From Hyphomicrobiaceae bacterium (lineage in GTDB: Bacteria; Pseudomonadota; Alphaproteobacteria; Rhizobiales; Hyphomicrobiaceae), in NCBI GenBank assembly GCA_023384095.1, contig JAHDXT010000003.1, positions 1 through 64,000 on the forward strand: a stretch of DNA of 64,000 nt, given 5' to 3'. The stretch's first letter is position 1. Every line of letters begins with the position of its first letter. The notes beneath the pieces were generated by a model. That model was not told the origin of the DNA, ran no database searches, and was given only the letters and a program-made list of their open reading frames with translations. The translations under genes were made by a program, and so were the position numbers. Positions 37,501 to 45,859 of the stretch are shown here, one piece after another.

Positions 37501-40063
37501 TCTCGAGCTGAGCCTCGAACACGAAGGTGAAGGTCGGGCCCAGCATGCCGCCGAACGGCGCGATCGCCTCGGCGAGACCGCCGATCCAGAAGTCGACATT
37601 GTTGAGACCAGACTCGACGCCCGCCCACGCATTCGTGCTGCCGAGGAACGCGAGGCGGTCGGCCGGCGGCTCGAACGTCCTCGTCACCTCGACGCCGTTC
37701 TCGATGAAGGTCGCGGTGACGCTCACTCCGGTCACGATGGCCTGCGCCGCGGCCCGCTTGCCCGCCAGCGTCGACTCGCCGGAGACGTCCGGATGCTCGC
37801 CATAGGCGGCGATGAAGTTGATGATGGACCAGGGGTTCTTCAGGTTCTGCGCGAAGTCGGTCCAGCTCGTGTAGGGCCGCAGCCATTCGCTGGGCATCAT
37901 CTCGTAGAACTGCGCGCGCGCCTCGTTGAGGGTCGGCACGCCGGTCTCGCGGCCGCGAGCAAGATTGATCGTGGCGAGGTCGAGCGGCAGGCCGAGGAGG
38001 TTGTTGCGCAGCGCCTCCGTGACGAACTCGTCGATCTCGTTGCCCCCTTGCCGGGTCATGCCGCGGATGATCGCACCCGCCGCCTGCTCCGCCGTCAAGG
38101 CGCCGTCGTTATCGAACGCGACTGGGTTGAGGAAGGCCTCGATCAGGCCCATGTCGCTGCTCGTTCCGTCGAGCTCGGTGCGCGCCACGGTCTCGGTCAG
38201 CATCGAGTGGCCGAACCGGTATACGGTGTGCGCGAATTCCGCGAAGATCGCCGGGTTGATATCCATCGTCGGGTTGAAGACGAACGGATCGATCGTCGGC
38301 AGGACCTTGCGCGCGAACTCCTCGAAGGCGAGGTGCTGATACTGCATCTCGGTCGCGAACCGGGCCGCCTGGAACAGGCGCTCGCCGTTCCACGAGCCGT
38401 CGTCGAGCTGCCACTCGGCGATCAGCGCCGGATCGTTGCTGGCCAGGATCGTCTGCTTGATCTCCTCCACCTGCTTGTTGTGCTCGGAGTGGAAGATGTG
38501 GTGGACCGCCGTCAGGCCGATGTTCTCGTTGCCGCGCCCGTCGCCGGTGATGAAGTGACGGTCGAGCAGCTCGTCGTCGTATTCCAGCGGCTGGCCTGTA
38601 TTCGGGTTGATTGCTACTTCATTGCCGGTGTCGGTGTCGGCGTCCGGGACGAGCGCGCCGTTGCTGAGCACGGGAGCCGCCGAATGCGCGATGTCGTCGA
38701 GGAACGCGTGGCCCGTGCGGACGGCATTCTCGAGCGTGATGGGAGCGGCCGGGTTGCCTTCGACCAGGACGTCGTCTGCGGTTCCGGCAATCCCGTCGTC
38801 ACCCACCATGACGACCTGTGCATAGCCGTTCGGCCCGCGTAGGAACCGGCCGTACTCGTCGGTAGCGAGCAGAGGCACGTTGGTCACGTCGGCATCGGTC
38901 AGCTCGATGCCGAGCAGCTCGCGCGCCTGCGCCTTGACCACGGCCCAAGGGGCCAGGCCGCCGAGGTCGACCGATCCTTCGCCGAAATACTCGCCGGCCA
39001 GGTTCGGCGAGCGGTTTCCAAGCAGCTCGCCGGTGGCGACGGGCTTGCCTTCCGCGTCGAGCGCGTACTCGCGCAGGAAGACCTGGTGGGAGGCATGCGA
39101 CGTGTACGTCTGGTTCTGGTCGACGAAGGGCGTCGTCACGTTTTGCGCATCGGCGGGCGTACGGGTGAGGACCATGAACGCCTGCTGCGGGGAAACCTCG
39201 TCACCGCTGCCCGCGATCCCGTCGGGACCCACCGTGATCAGCGGATCGTCGGGTTGCAGCGGCATGAACACGGTGCCGTTGCCGCCCTTCTGGACGAGGT
39301 CGAGGCCGTGATCGAAGAATTGCCCGAACAGCGTGAACCACGAGTTGAATGGCGCAGAGATGCCTTCGTCGGGCGCGATGTTCTCGATGAAGATGGTGCC
39401 GTTCTCGATCGTCAGGCCCATCGACTCGGCCATTGCCTCGAATGCCGCCTGCGGGTCGTCTACAATGGCCTGGGCTTGGCTCAAGGCGGTCTGGGCATTC
39501 TGGACGGCCGTGCTGGCCTGGAGCAGCGCGGCGATCGTCGACGGGTCCGCGAGATTGAAGTTGGTGACTGCCGTCTGCAGCTCCGTGTTGGCGGCGTCGA
39601 GCGCGACCTGCGCCGCCGTGACCGCGGCGAGCGCTTCCGCTGCTGTCACCTGCGCCGCGAGGAGCTTCTGCGCATCGCCGTAGGGATCGGCCGAGCCGTT
39701 CCGGGTGAGCACGGTGATCAGCGCAGCCGGATTGTTTGCAGTCTGATCGACGATGAGGTTGGAGATCGTGCGCGGCTGGGTGTCCAAGACGGTTCCGCCC
39801 TGCCCATACTGTGTCTCCGTGCCGCCCGGCCCTACTCCCGTCCTGTCGACGCGGTCCAGGAGGCGCAGGAACTCCTGGTCCGCAGCCCCCCAGTCTTCAC
39901 GGCCTGGAATGATGTTGTTGTACGTGCCATCGACCGTGCGCAATCCCCATGGCAGCAGCGGATTGGGGATCATGTCCGCCAGGCTCTCGCCGGCCGCGTG
40001 CCTTTCGGCGATTTCGATCTGCTTCAGAATGAAATCGAGGTCGTGCAGATTGAGGGTGACCAT
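34589..40063 (-). CDS. Secreted RTX-repeat animal-type haem peroxidase
   Basis: A giant protein of 1,824 residues. The N-terminal half is an animal-type haem peroxidase domain with 'FGQFFDHGLDLV' (distal His and calcium/haem Asp) and 'HTVYRFGHSML' (proximal His region). An Ala/Gln-rich coiled-coil insertion lies at about 150-235. Blocks of calcium-binding RTX nonapeptides (GGxGxD) follow, with a cadherin-like segment ('FSIEENSTAVAGLVATDANG') between them. The C-terminus 'SFTFDDFQFV' is a type I secretion signal. Relatives include Mn(II)-oxidising MopA peroxidases of alphaproteobacteria, but the substrate here is not shown. The ATG at 40063 has AAGGAG seven bases upstream. No ABC exporter gene is nearby. 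Confidence 0.88.
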   Translation of the reverse strand: MVTLNLHDLDFILKQIEIAERHAAGESLADMIPNPLLPWGLRTVDGTYNNIIPGREDWGAADQEFLRLLDRVDRTGVGPGGTETQYGQGGTVLDTQPRTISNLIVDQTANNPAALITVLTRNGSADPYGDAQKLLAAQVTAAEALAAVTAAQVALDAANTELQTAVTNFNLADPSTIAALLQASTAVQNAQTALSQAQAIVDDPQAAFEAMAESMGLTIENGTIFIENIAPDEGISAPFNSWFTLFGQFFDHGLDLVQKGGNGTVFMPLQPDDPLITVGPDGIAGSGDEVSPQQAFMVLTRTPADAQNVTTPFVDQNQTYTSHASHQVFLREYALDAEGKPVATGELLGNRSPNLAGEYFGEGSVDLGGLAPWAVVKAQARELLGIELTDADVTNVPLLATDEYGRFLRGPNGYAQVVMVGDDGIAGTADDVLVEGNPAAPITLENAVRTGHAFLDDIAHSAAPVLSNGALVPDADTDTGNEVAINPNTGQPLEYDDELLDRHFITGDGRGNENIGLTAVHHIFHSEHNKQVEEIKQTILASNDPALIAEWQLDDGSWNGERLFQAARFATEMQYQHLAFEEFARKVLPTIDPFVFNPTMDINPAIFAEFAHTVYRFGHSMLTETVARTELDGTSSDMGLIEAFLNPVAFDNDGALTAEQAAGAIIRGMTRQGGNEIDEFVTEALRNNLLGLPLDLATINLARGRETGVPTLNEARAQFYEMMPSEWLRPYTSWTDFAQNLKNPWSIINFIAAYGEHPDVSGESTLAGKRAAAQAIVTGVSVTATFIENGVEVTRTFEPPADRLAFLGSTNAWAGVESGLNNVDFWIGGLAEAIAPFGGMLGPTFTFVFEAQLENLQNGDRFYYLSRTQGLNLIHELENNSFAKLIMRNTDLGDPSSTHVPGDIFSLADHILEIDLARQLEADPVHDDPILAGLGDKVQRGTETSPIDGLEYSVLKFSGGEHVVLGGDSGNNMLVGGNGDDTLWGDAGDDIIDGGHGINRLHGGDGDDLIFDGDDPGPSFVHGDGGNDVISAGGGVGELIFGGDGSDFVIAGNDNKEVFGGEGNDFILGTRDVDFLLGNEGDDWIEGGEGFDTIAGDNSELFFNSTVIGHDVMFAGSNEQDFDAEAGDDIMVQGESVMRNEGMAGFDWAIFKGANIDGYADMRIKIFTNVEEDILRNRFDRTEALSGWDGNDTLIGDDRVSAVGQTPDPTDPATFETFFVEDDWLTAEGVQRIDGLYKVLGISDEEFATFNLLDPSQVIFDRGNILLGGGGSDTIQGGGGDDIIDGDAWLNVRIGITAEINGETVEIGTVESMQAPVTIYEQFTQFATLNGEPLDSLMLTRQLNPSQLTIIREVLNSAGDGDVAVFQDVAANYTIVGNLDGTITIAHINPPNGNGGLLNDGTDTVRNIEVLRFVDGDIDALQFINVAPVIEGGATAAFSIEENSTAVAGLVATDANGDEFEWTIVDGADSDKFTINAITGALAFIVAPDFENPTDTDGDNVYEVVVEASDLVLASTQTISVTVTDVIEGIIGTEGNDQLSGTALGEIINGLGGNDTITANGGDDLITGGAGNDRAVGGAGNDTFFATIGDGNDQYVGGAGIDTYDMSGTTANTNVSLALGMAASGQTGLDQLSSIENVIGSQGDNIIAGSNGANILMGMGGNDMIAGNGGADTLDGGAGDDILNGGGGTDALFGGLGNDILDGGGGADTLDGGAGDDTLSGSAGPDTLIGGAGNDIMNGGAGADTFVFQLADGPFGDDIITGFDANPNGGGQDFLLFEGYTQADVSIAAAAGGMQVTVAGGGSIFLQGNFNNGNSFTFDDFQFV
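34913..35060. repeat. 40-bp exact direct repeat inside the RTX region
   Basis: Positions 34913-34952 and 35021-35060 are identical over 40 bases, 108 bp (36 codons, four nonapeptides) apart. Both encode the same RTX segment with core ADTLDGGAGDD. Exact identity at DNA level, in a region where most repeats differ in codon use, points to a recent internal duplication or gene conversion. Confidence 0.8.
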
Positions 40064-40436
40064 GGACAGGCTCCTTAGAAAACGACAATAGGTTTCCGCT
40101 CGCAGCGCGGATGCGTGCGCAGGCATGGGCAGGACGGGGAAAGCCCGGCACCGCAGTTGGCCAGCGAGGGCCGAATGGACTGGCGGACTGTTCCGACTTG
40201 TCCGTGAACGTTAGTTGAGCTCGGCGGCCGGCACTGCGTTTCGAAGCCGAACATGGTTAATGACGGTTTGTTAACCATATCGGAGTGCGCCGCTTGACAA
40301 CTCCGCCGGCTCGGCGCAGGCGCCCTGGCCACCCGAAGTCACTGCCGCGCGGCGACCGGGTAGGCCGCGGCGGGCGCTTGCGCGGCCGGTGTCGCTGACC
40401 GATAAAACCGGCCGACGCCGAGCCCGGAGAGCCCTC
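40064..40436. other. Divergent intergenic region, peroxidase and HAD genes
   Basis: These 373 bases hold no convincing gene. They must contain the promoters of the minus-strand peroxidase and the plus-strand HAD gene. The one clear element is a perfect dyad at 40253-40278 near the middle. Confidence 0.5.
40253..40278. promoter_or_regulatory. Perfect inverted repeat, candidate operator
   Basis: ATGGTTAA (40253-40260) and its exact reverse complement TTAACCAT (40271-40278) are separated by ten bases. It is AT-rich within GC-rich DNA and lies between divergent genes, as expected for an operator. The TTAA cores resemble CtrA half sites, but CtrA sites are direct repeats with a 7-bp spacer, and here the spacing is 10 and the arms are inverted. 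Confidence 0.5.
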
Positions 40437-41165
40437 ATGAACCTGCGCAGCTTCACGACCCTGACGTTCGACTGCTATGGCACGCTGATCGACTGGGAGA
40501 GCGGGATGGTCAAGGCGCTCGAGCCGCTGACCAGCCGCGTCGAACGCCACCTGACCCGCGACGACATCCTCGAGGCTCACGCCCGACATGAATCCGCGCA
40601 GCAGGCGGCGACGCCGGCGAAGCGCTACAGCGAGCTGCTGGCGGTGGTCTACAAGCGTCTCGCGGAGGAATGGGGTGCGCCCGCCGCCTGGGACGAATGC
40701 CGGGCCTATGGCAGCTCCGTCGGCGACTGGCCGGCGTTCTCCGATTCGACGGAGGCACTGCAGTATCTGAAGCAGCACTTCCGGCTCGTCATCCTCTCCA
40801 ACGTCGACAACGAGAGCTACGCGCTCAGCAACGATAAGCTCGCGGTCGATTTCGACGCGGTCTACACCGCCGAGGACATCGGCTCCTATAAACCGTCGCT
40901 GCGGAACTTCGAGTACATGCTGGGGAAGCTCAAGACGCTCGGCATCGGGAAGAGTGATATCCTGCACACGGCCGAAAGCCTGTTCCACGACCACGCGCCG
41001 GCAAACCAGGCGGGCCTCGCCTCGTGCTGGATCCATCGACGGCACGCGGCGGGCGGATCCGGGGCGACGATGAACCCCGGCGCGACGCCGAGGTTCGACT
41101 TCAGGTTCACCAGCCTCGCGGAGTTGGCCGCAGCGCATCGGTCGGAGCTCGGCGCGAAGGGGTGA
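40437..41165 (+). CDS. HAD-superfamily haloacid dehalogenase-type hydrolase
   Basis: A 242-residue cytosolic hydrolase of the type II haloacid dehalogenase branch. The nucleophile Asp12 lies in 'LTFDCYGTLIDWESG'. Motif II is in 'RLVILSNVDNESY', the motif III lysine in 'GSYKPSLRNFEYML', and 'DILHTAESLFHDHAPANQAG' is the acidic motif IV region. The substrate could be a 2-haloacid or a phosphate ester; this branch includes both. The ATG at 40437 gives the family start. It lies 93 bases before a flavoprotein gene on the same strand, so they may be cotranscribed. Confidence 0.85.
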   Translation: MNLRSFTTLTFDCYGTLIDWESGMVKALEPLTSRVERHLTRDDILEAHARHESAQQAATPAKRYSELLAVVYKRLAEEWGAPAAWDECRAYGSSVGDWPAFSDSTEALQYLKQHFRLVILSNVDNESYALSNDKLAVDFDAVYTAEDIGSYKPSLRNFEYMLGKLKTLGIGKSDILHTAESLFHDHAPANQAGLASCWIHRRHAAGGSGATMNPGATPRFDFRFTSLAELAAAHRSELGAKG

Positions 41166-41258
41166 CGGCTTTCCCGCGAGGGCAATTCGTGGTCGGATGC
41201 GGGCAGGTCCGCGATCGGCCGTTGACCTGAAGCTCCTTGTCGCCGGGGGTTCGCGCCC

Positions 41259-43697
41259 ATGACGTTGCCCTCGCATTGCCAGATCGTCGTCATCGGCGGC
41301 GGCATCATCGGCTGCTCGACGGCATATCACCTGGCCAAATTGCACAAAGCCGACGTCATCCTGCTCGAGCGCGACCGGCTGACCTCCGGCTCGACGTGGC
41401 ATGCCGCGGGCCTTGTCGGCCAACTGCGGAATTCGGCATCGATCACCCAGTTGCTGCGCTACTCCGTGCGCCTCTACGCCGGGCTCGAGGCCGAGACGGG
41501 CCTGGCGACCGGCTGGCGTCCGTCCGGCTGCCTGCGCCTGGCGCGCTCGCCGGAGCGCATGGTCGAGTTCAAGCGGCAGGCGACGACGGCTCGCAGCTTC
41601 GGGCTCGAGATGCACCTGCTGTCGCCCGCCGAGGTCGCGCTGCGCTGGCCGCTGCTCGAGACCGGAGACCTCGCGGGCGCGAGCTGGCTGCCCTCCGACG
41701 GTCAGGCGAACCCGTCGGACATCGCCCAGTCTCTGGCCAAGGGCGCGCGGGCCAACCGCGCGCGCGTCGTCGAAGGCGCCGCCGTGACTGGCTTCGATAT
41801 CCGCCACGGCCGGGTCGCCGGCGTGCGCACCAGCCAGGGAAACATCGCGTGTGAGAAGGTCGTCAACTGTGCGGGCCAGTGGGCGCGGCAGCTCGGCGCG
41901 CTCGCCGGGGTCTCGGTGCCGCTGCAGCCCATGCGCCACCAGTACGTCGTCACGGAGCCCGTGCCCGGGCTGCCGGCCGACCTGCCGACGATGCGCGACC
42001 CCGACCGCTATACCTACTTCAAGGAGGAGGTCGGCGGGCTCGCCTTCGGCGGTTATGAGCGGAACCCGAAAGCCTGGCTCGACGAGCCGCCGCAGGACTT
42101 CTCGTTCGCCCTGCTCGACGACGACTGGGAGCTGTTCGAGCAGCATCTGGCCAATGCGCTGGCCCGCGTGCCGGCGCTGGCGACGACCGGCATCAAGCGG
42201 ATGATCGCCGGGCCGGAATCGTTCACACCGGACGGCAACTTCATCCTCGGCGAAGCGCCGGAGGTGGCCGGGTTCTTCGTCGGCGCCGGCTTCAACTCGT
42301 TCGGCATCGCGTCGGCCGGCGGGGCAGGCATGGCGCTCGCCGAATGGATCGTGCGCGGCGAGCAGCCGACCGACCTGTGGAGCGTCGATATCCGGCGCTT
42401 CTCCGGCCTGCACCGCGACCGCGACTGGGTCCGGGAGCGCACGCTCGAGGCCTATGGCAAGCATTACACGGTCGCCTTCCCGCACGAGGAGATGCAGTCG
42501 GGGCGGCCGCGCCTGATGTCGCCGCTTTACGGGCGCCTCGACCGGCTCAACGCCTGCTTCGGCTCGAAGCTCGGCTGGGAGCGGGCGAACTGGTTCGCGC
42601 CTTCCGGCTCGCGCGCGGAGGACGTCTACGCCATGGGCCGGCAGAGCTGGTTCGAGGCCGTTGGCCGGGAGCATCGCGCCGTGCGCGAGCGGGCCGGCCT
42701 GTTCGACCAGTCCTCGTTCGCGAAATTCGAGGTCTCCGGCGCAGGCGCCGCCGCAGCCCTGTCCTGGCTCTCGGCCAACGACGTGGCGAAGGCCCCCGGC
42801 CGCGTGACCTATACGCAGATGCTAAACAGCCGCGGCGGCATCGAGTGCGACCTGACGGTGGCGCGGCTCGCGGACGACCGCTTCTACGTCGTCACCGGGA
42901 CGGGATTTCGCACGCACGACGCTCATTGGATCTGCAGCCATCTGCCTGCCGGTGCGGACGTGACGTTCCGGGACGTCACCGAGGAATTCGGCACGCTGTC
43001 GCTGATGGGCCCTCGCGCCCGCCAGGTGCTGTCGCGCGTGACGGACGCGGATCTCGGCAATGCCGCCTTTCCGTTCGGCCACTGCCGCCAGATCGGCATC
43101 GCGGACCGGCCTGTCCGCGCGCTGCGCGTCAGCTATGTCGGTGAGCTCGGTTGGGAGCTGCACGCGCCGGCGACCGCTCTCCCAGCGGTGTTCGACGCCC
43201 TGATGGAGGCCGGAGAGCCGCTGGGCCTCACGCCCGCAGGCTACCGCGCCATCGAATCGCTGCGGCTGGAGAAGGCCTATCGCGCATGGGGCGCCGACCT
43301 GTCGCCGAGCGACAACCCGCTCGAAGCGGGCCTCGTCTGGGCGGTCAAGCTCAGAGCCTCGACGCCCTTCCTCGGGCGCGAGCCATGCGAGCGTGCGGCG
43401 CGCGAGCCGCTGACGAAGCGCTTCACGGTCCTGACGGTCGACGATCCTTCCGCCGTCCTCGTCGGGCGCGAGACCATCCTGCGGGATGGCGCCGTGGTCG
43501 GCTATCTGACCAGCGGCGGCTGGGGCTACACGGTCCGGCGGAACATCGGGCTCGGCTATGTGCGCCATCCCGAAGGCGTCACCGATGCCTTTCTCGGGGA
43601 GGGCCATTACGAGCTCGAGATCGCCACCGAGCGGTTTCCTGCGACACTCCACCTGTCGCCGCTCCACGATCCCGGAGGAGCGCGCCTGAGGGCGTGA
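41259..43697 (+). CDS. FAD-dependent oxidoreductase with aminomethyltransferase domain (sarcosine/dimethylglycine dehydrogenase-like)
   Basis: An 812-residue fusion. The N-terminal half is a DAO-type FAD domain ('IVVIGGGIIGCSTAYHLAKL', 'GSTWHAAGLVGQLR', 'VNCAGQWARQ'). The C-terminal half is a GCV_T folate-binding domain ('FDQSSFAKFEVSGAGAAAAL', 'LGELGWELHAP'-like 'YVGELGWELHAPATALP', 'AYRAWGADLSPSDNPLEAGL'). Enzymes with this order demethylate sarcosine, dimethylglycine or related N-methyl compounds and pass the one-carbon unit to tetrahydrofolate. Substrate not determinable here. The link to one-carbon use fits the formate dehydrogenase at the window end, but that is inference. Confidence 0.87.
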   Translation: MTLPSHCQIVVIGGGIIGCSTAYHLAKLHKADVILLERDRLTSGSTWHAAGLVGQLRNSASITQLLRYSVRLYAGLEAETGLATGWRPSGCLRLARSPERMVEFKRQATTARSFGLEMHLLSPAEVALRWPLLETGDLAGASWLPSDGQANPSDIAQSLAKGARANRARVVEGAAVTGFDIRHGRVAGVRTSQGNIACEKVVNCAGQWARQLGALAGVSVPLQPMRHQYVVTEPVPGLPADLPTMRDPDRYTYFKEEVGGLAFGGYERNPKAWLDEPPQDFSFALLDDDWELFEQHLANALARVPALATTGIKRMIAGPESFTPDGNFILGEAPEVAGFFVGAGFNSFGIASAGGAGMALAEWIVRGEQPTDLWSVDIRRFSGLHRDRDWVRERTLEAYGKHYTVAFPHEEMQSGRPRLMSPLYGRLDRLNACFGSKLGWERANWFAPSGSRAEDVYAMGRQSWFEAVGREHRAVRERAGLFDQSSFAKFEVSGAGAAAALSWLSANDVAKAPGRVTYTQMLNSRGGIECDLTVARLADDRFYVVTGTGFRTHDAHWICSHLPAGADVTFRDVTEEFGTLSLMGPRARQVLSRVTDADLGNAAFPFGHCRQIGIADRPVRALRVSYVGELGWELHAPATALPAVFDALMEAGEPLGLTPAGYRAIESLRLEKAYRAWGADLSPSDNPLEAGLVWAVKLRASTPFLGREPCERAAREPLTKRFTVLTVDDPSAVLVGRETILRDGAVVGYLTSGGWGYTVRRNIGLGYVRHPEGVTDAFLGEGHYELEIATERFPATLHLSPLHDPGGARLRA

Positions 43698-43716
43698 GAT
43701 TGCTGTACCGGCTAGG

Positions 43717-45612
43717 CTATCCGCGCAGGCGCGTCCGCACGATCCGCGGGAACTCGTCGCCCTGCGCGAGTTCATCCGGACCTTGCGCGAAGGGAGCGGA
43801 CGGCTGCGGCTCGGCGGCCGGCCCCGTCACGGCGCGCCTGGGAGCGGGTGCCTGCAAATCCGGCGACTGCTGCCGCTCGGCATTCCACCACCGGTCGCCC
43901 CGGGGATCGGATGCCGCGATTGGAGCAGTCTGGGTCGGCGCACGCGCGGCGGGTTGCGGCGGCGGCGGCGCGGTCTGCCGGGCCGGCACGGGCGGCGAGC
44001 CCGCTCCGGTGAACCACGCGTCGATCAGGTCGATCTCGTCCGGCGTCAGGCTCAGTCCGTGACCGCGGCAGCGCGCGACGACGAAGTTGCGGAAGCGCCC
44101 GGCGAAGAGATTGGCGGAAGCGCCCTGCTCGAACCAGGGGTCGGCCTCGCTCACCACGTCGAGTGCGAAGCGGATGTCGTCGCCCCGGATGTCCAGGCCG
44201 ATCTCGCGCGCGCGAGCGGCCACGCTGGCGACTGTCTGAGCGCCCTGCAGGCCGGCCTCGTTCAGCTCCTGTGCCAGAAGCTCGAACAACGCCCTGTACT
44301 CGGGCGGCGATAGCGGAGGAGCCTGGCAGGCCTCGTGAATGCGCGCGATCGACTGCTGAAGCGCCGCTGCGTTCTCGGCGCTCCTGGTCGGCGGCGGGGC
44401 GCTCGGCGGCGGCGCGGCGCTGCGCTGCGCTGGCGGCTTCGGGAGATCGAGACCGCTCTGGCGCGGTTGCGCGGCCGGCGGCGTGGCGGCGGCACGGAAT
44501 GACTGCTGAGCGGGTTGGGCCGGCGCCGCGCGTTTGGGCGCGGCGGCTGCTGGCTCCAGCGCCTGGGTCAGCGCCTCCGCGGCAGTTGCTCCTGGTGCTG
44601 CCGCACCCCGGCGAGGCGCCGCGAGGGCGGCTGTCCGGTCCAGCCGCTCGGCTCGCGGCAGCACAGGAGTCTCGACCTGTTTGCGAGCCGCATCGTAGAC
44701 GACGTAGGGTGGCTGCTCGCTCAGTCGGATGCCCTCGGGCAGGCTCTGCAGAAGCAGCTCGCGGAAGCTGCCGGCGCCGGCCCAATTGGACCCGACCGTC
44801 CGCTCGTGACCGAGCAGCCGCGTCGCGCGCTCGGCCAGGGCCTCGAGCGGCAGCGGCGAGCCGGCGCCGCGAACGGCCGTCGAGATCTCGGCAATGATCT
44901 CCCGCCGGATGTCCTCGACAGGCTCGCGCGCCGCCAGGGCGGCGGGCGCATCGTGCGTTGCCCCCGAGAGCCTGTTTTCGAGAATGAGCGACATCAGGTC
45001 CGACTCGCGGATCTCGCCATCGGCGATGGCGACGTATGGGGCGGCGGTGAAGTCGTTGGCGAACACCACCGTGCGCCGGGCATGCGCACGCAGGCGGTGC
45101 AGCACAGGAGTGAAGTCGGCATCGCCCGACAGGATCACGAACTCGTCGAAATACGTGTCGTGGTGCAGGTAGTCGCGAACGTCCATCACCATGCGGATGT
45201 CGGAGGAGTTCTTGAGCTGCGCCGTCAGCGGCGGGCAGTCGACGACCTCGAAGCCCGCGCGCAGGAAGTGATGCCTGACGAACGGAAAGGAGCTCATGTC
45301 GGTCGAGTTGTCGTTCTGGTTCCGCCGCGGCACCGGGTTGCCATAGCAGCGGTTCAGCACGATCCGGCGCTGCACGTTGGCGGGGAGCTTGTTGGTCGGC
45401 GTGATGAGGCGGCCGCTCTCGATCTCGGCCAGCCAGGCGCCGGCGTCCTTGGCGAACCGCTTGGCGGCCTCCTCGTTCTTGCGTTTCAGCGACAGGTAGA
45501 TGTTGTCGTAGTCGACGAACACCGCGCTGAGGATTTGCCCTGCGGTCTCGCGCTTCATCCGTAAGCCCCCGCTTGCCGCCACATTCGTGTTGTTTGATTC
45601 GGCAGTGTTCAT
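43717..45612 (-). CDS. NYN domain protein with LOTUS (OST-HTH) domain
   Basis: A 631-residue protein. Residues about 28-190 form a NYN (PIN-like nuclease) domain with its acidic residues in place: Asp34 and Asp36 in 'VFVDYDNIYL', Asp138 and Asp144, and Asp164 and Asp166 in 'LSGDADF'. Residues about 232-308 look like a LOTUS/OST-HTH RNA-binding domain ('IAEISTAVRGAGSPLPLEAL' to 'YVVYD'). A Pro/Ala-rich linker and a second helical domain (about 430-560) follow. The likely role is RNA processing or decay, but no substrate is evident. The ATG at 45612 is chosen; a GTG at 45621 with a closer GAGG is possible. Confidence 0.8.
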   Translation of the reverse strand: MNTAESNNTNVAASGGLRMKRETAGQILSAVFVDYDNIYLSLKRKNEEAAKRFAKDAGAWLAEIESGRLITPTNKLPANVQRRIVLNRCYGNPVPRRNQNDNSTDMSSFPFVRHHFLRAGFEVVDCPPLTAQLKNSSDIRMVMDVRDYLHHDTYFDEFVILSGDADFTPVLHRLRAHARRTVVFANDFTAAPYVAIADGEIRESDLMSLILENRLSGATHDAPAALAAREPVEDIRREIIAEISTAVRGAGSPLPLEALAERATRLLGHERTVGSNWAGAGSFRELLLQSLPEGIRLSEQPPYVVYDAARKQVETPVLPRAERLDRTAALAAPRRGAAAPGATAAEALTQALEPAAAAPKRAAPAQPAQQSFRAAATPPAAQPRQSGLDLPKPPAQRSAAPPPSAPPPTRSAENAAALQQSIARIHEACQAPPLSPPEYRALFELLAQELNEAGLQGAQTVASVAARAREIGLDIRGDDIRFALDVVSEADPWFEQGASANLFAGRFRNFVVARCRGHGLSLTPDEIDLIDAWFTGAGSPPVPARQTAPPPPQPAARAPTQTAPIAASDPRGDRWWNAERQQSPDLQAPAPRRAVTGPAAEPQPSAPFAQGPDELAQGDEFPRIVRTRLRG

Positions 45613-45859
45613 GAGTCGCACTGGCCTCGCAAGCGCGGCACCGCTCCTGTCCCTTTCCTTGGTCCGGATATCGGCTCGAATTCAGCACAAACTCGGCATA
45701 TTGTGGCCGTTTCGCCCTTCGATCCATGGTGGATAACGTCCGGAGCCCCCGCAGCGCCGCCGGCGTTCATGCGATCAGAGGCGCGATATCGCCGAATGGC
45801 ACGCCAATAGGTTGCGCGCCAAGCGGTCGTGCGATGTCGCGAGGATGGGCGACTGAAGC
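45613..45859 (-). other. Intergenic region upstream of the NYN gene
   Basis: A 247-bp gap between two minus-strand genes. It is less GC-rich than its surroundings around 45680-45720, which suits a promoter for the NYN gene, but I cannot assign boxes. No other element is seen. Confidence 0.35.

Noticed and set aside
34433-38842. A 1,469-codon open frame on the plus strand
   Set aside because: It is antisense to the RTX peroxidase. The valine/alanine/aspartate-rich translation reflects the reversed codons of glycine- and aspartate-rich repeats.
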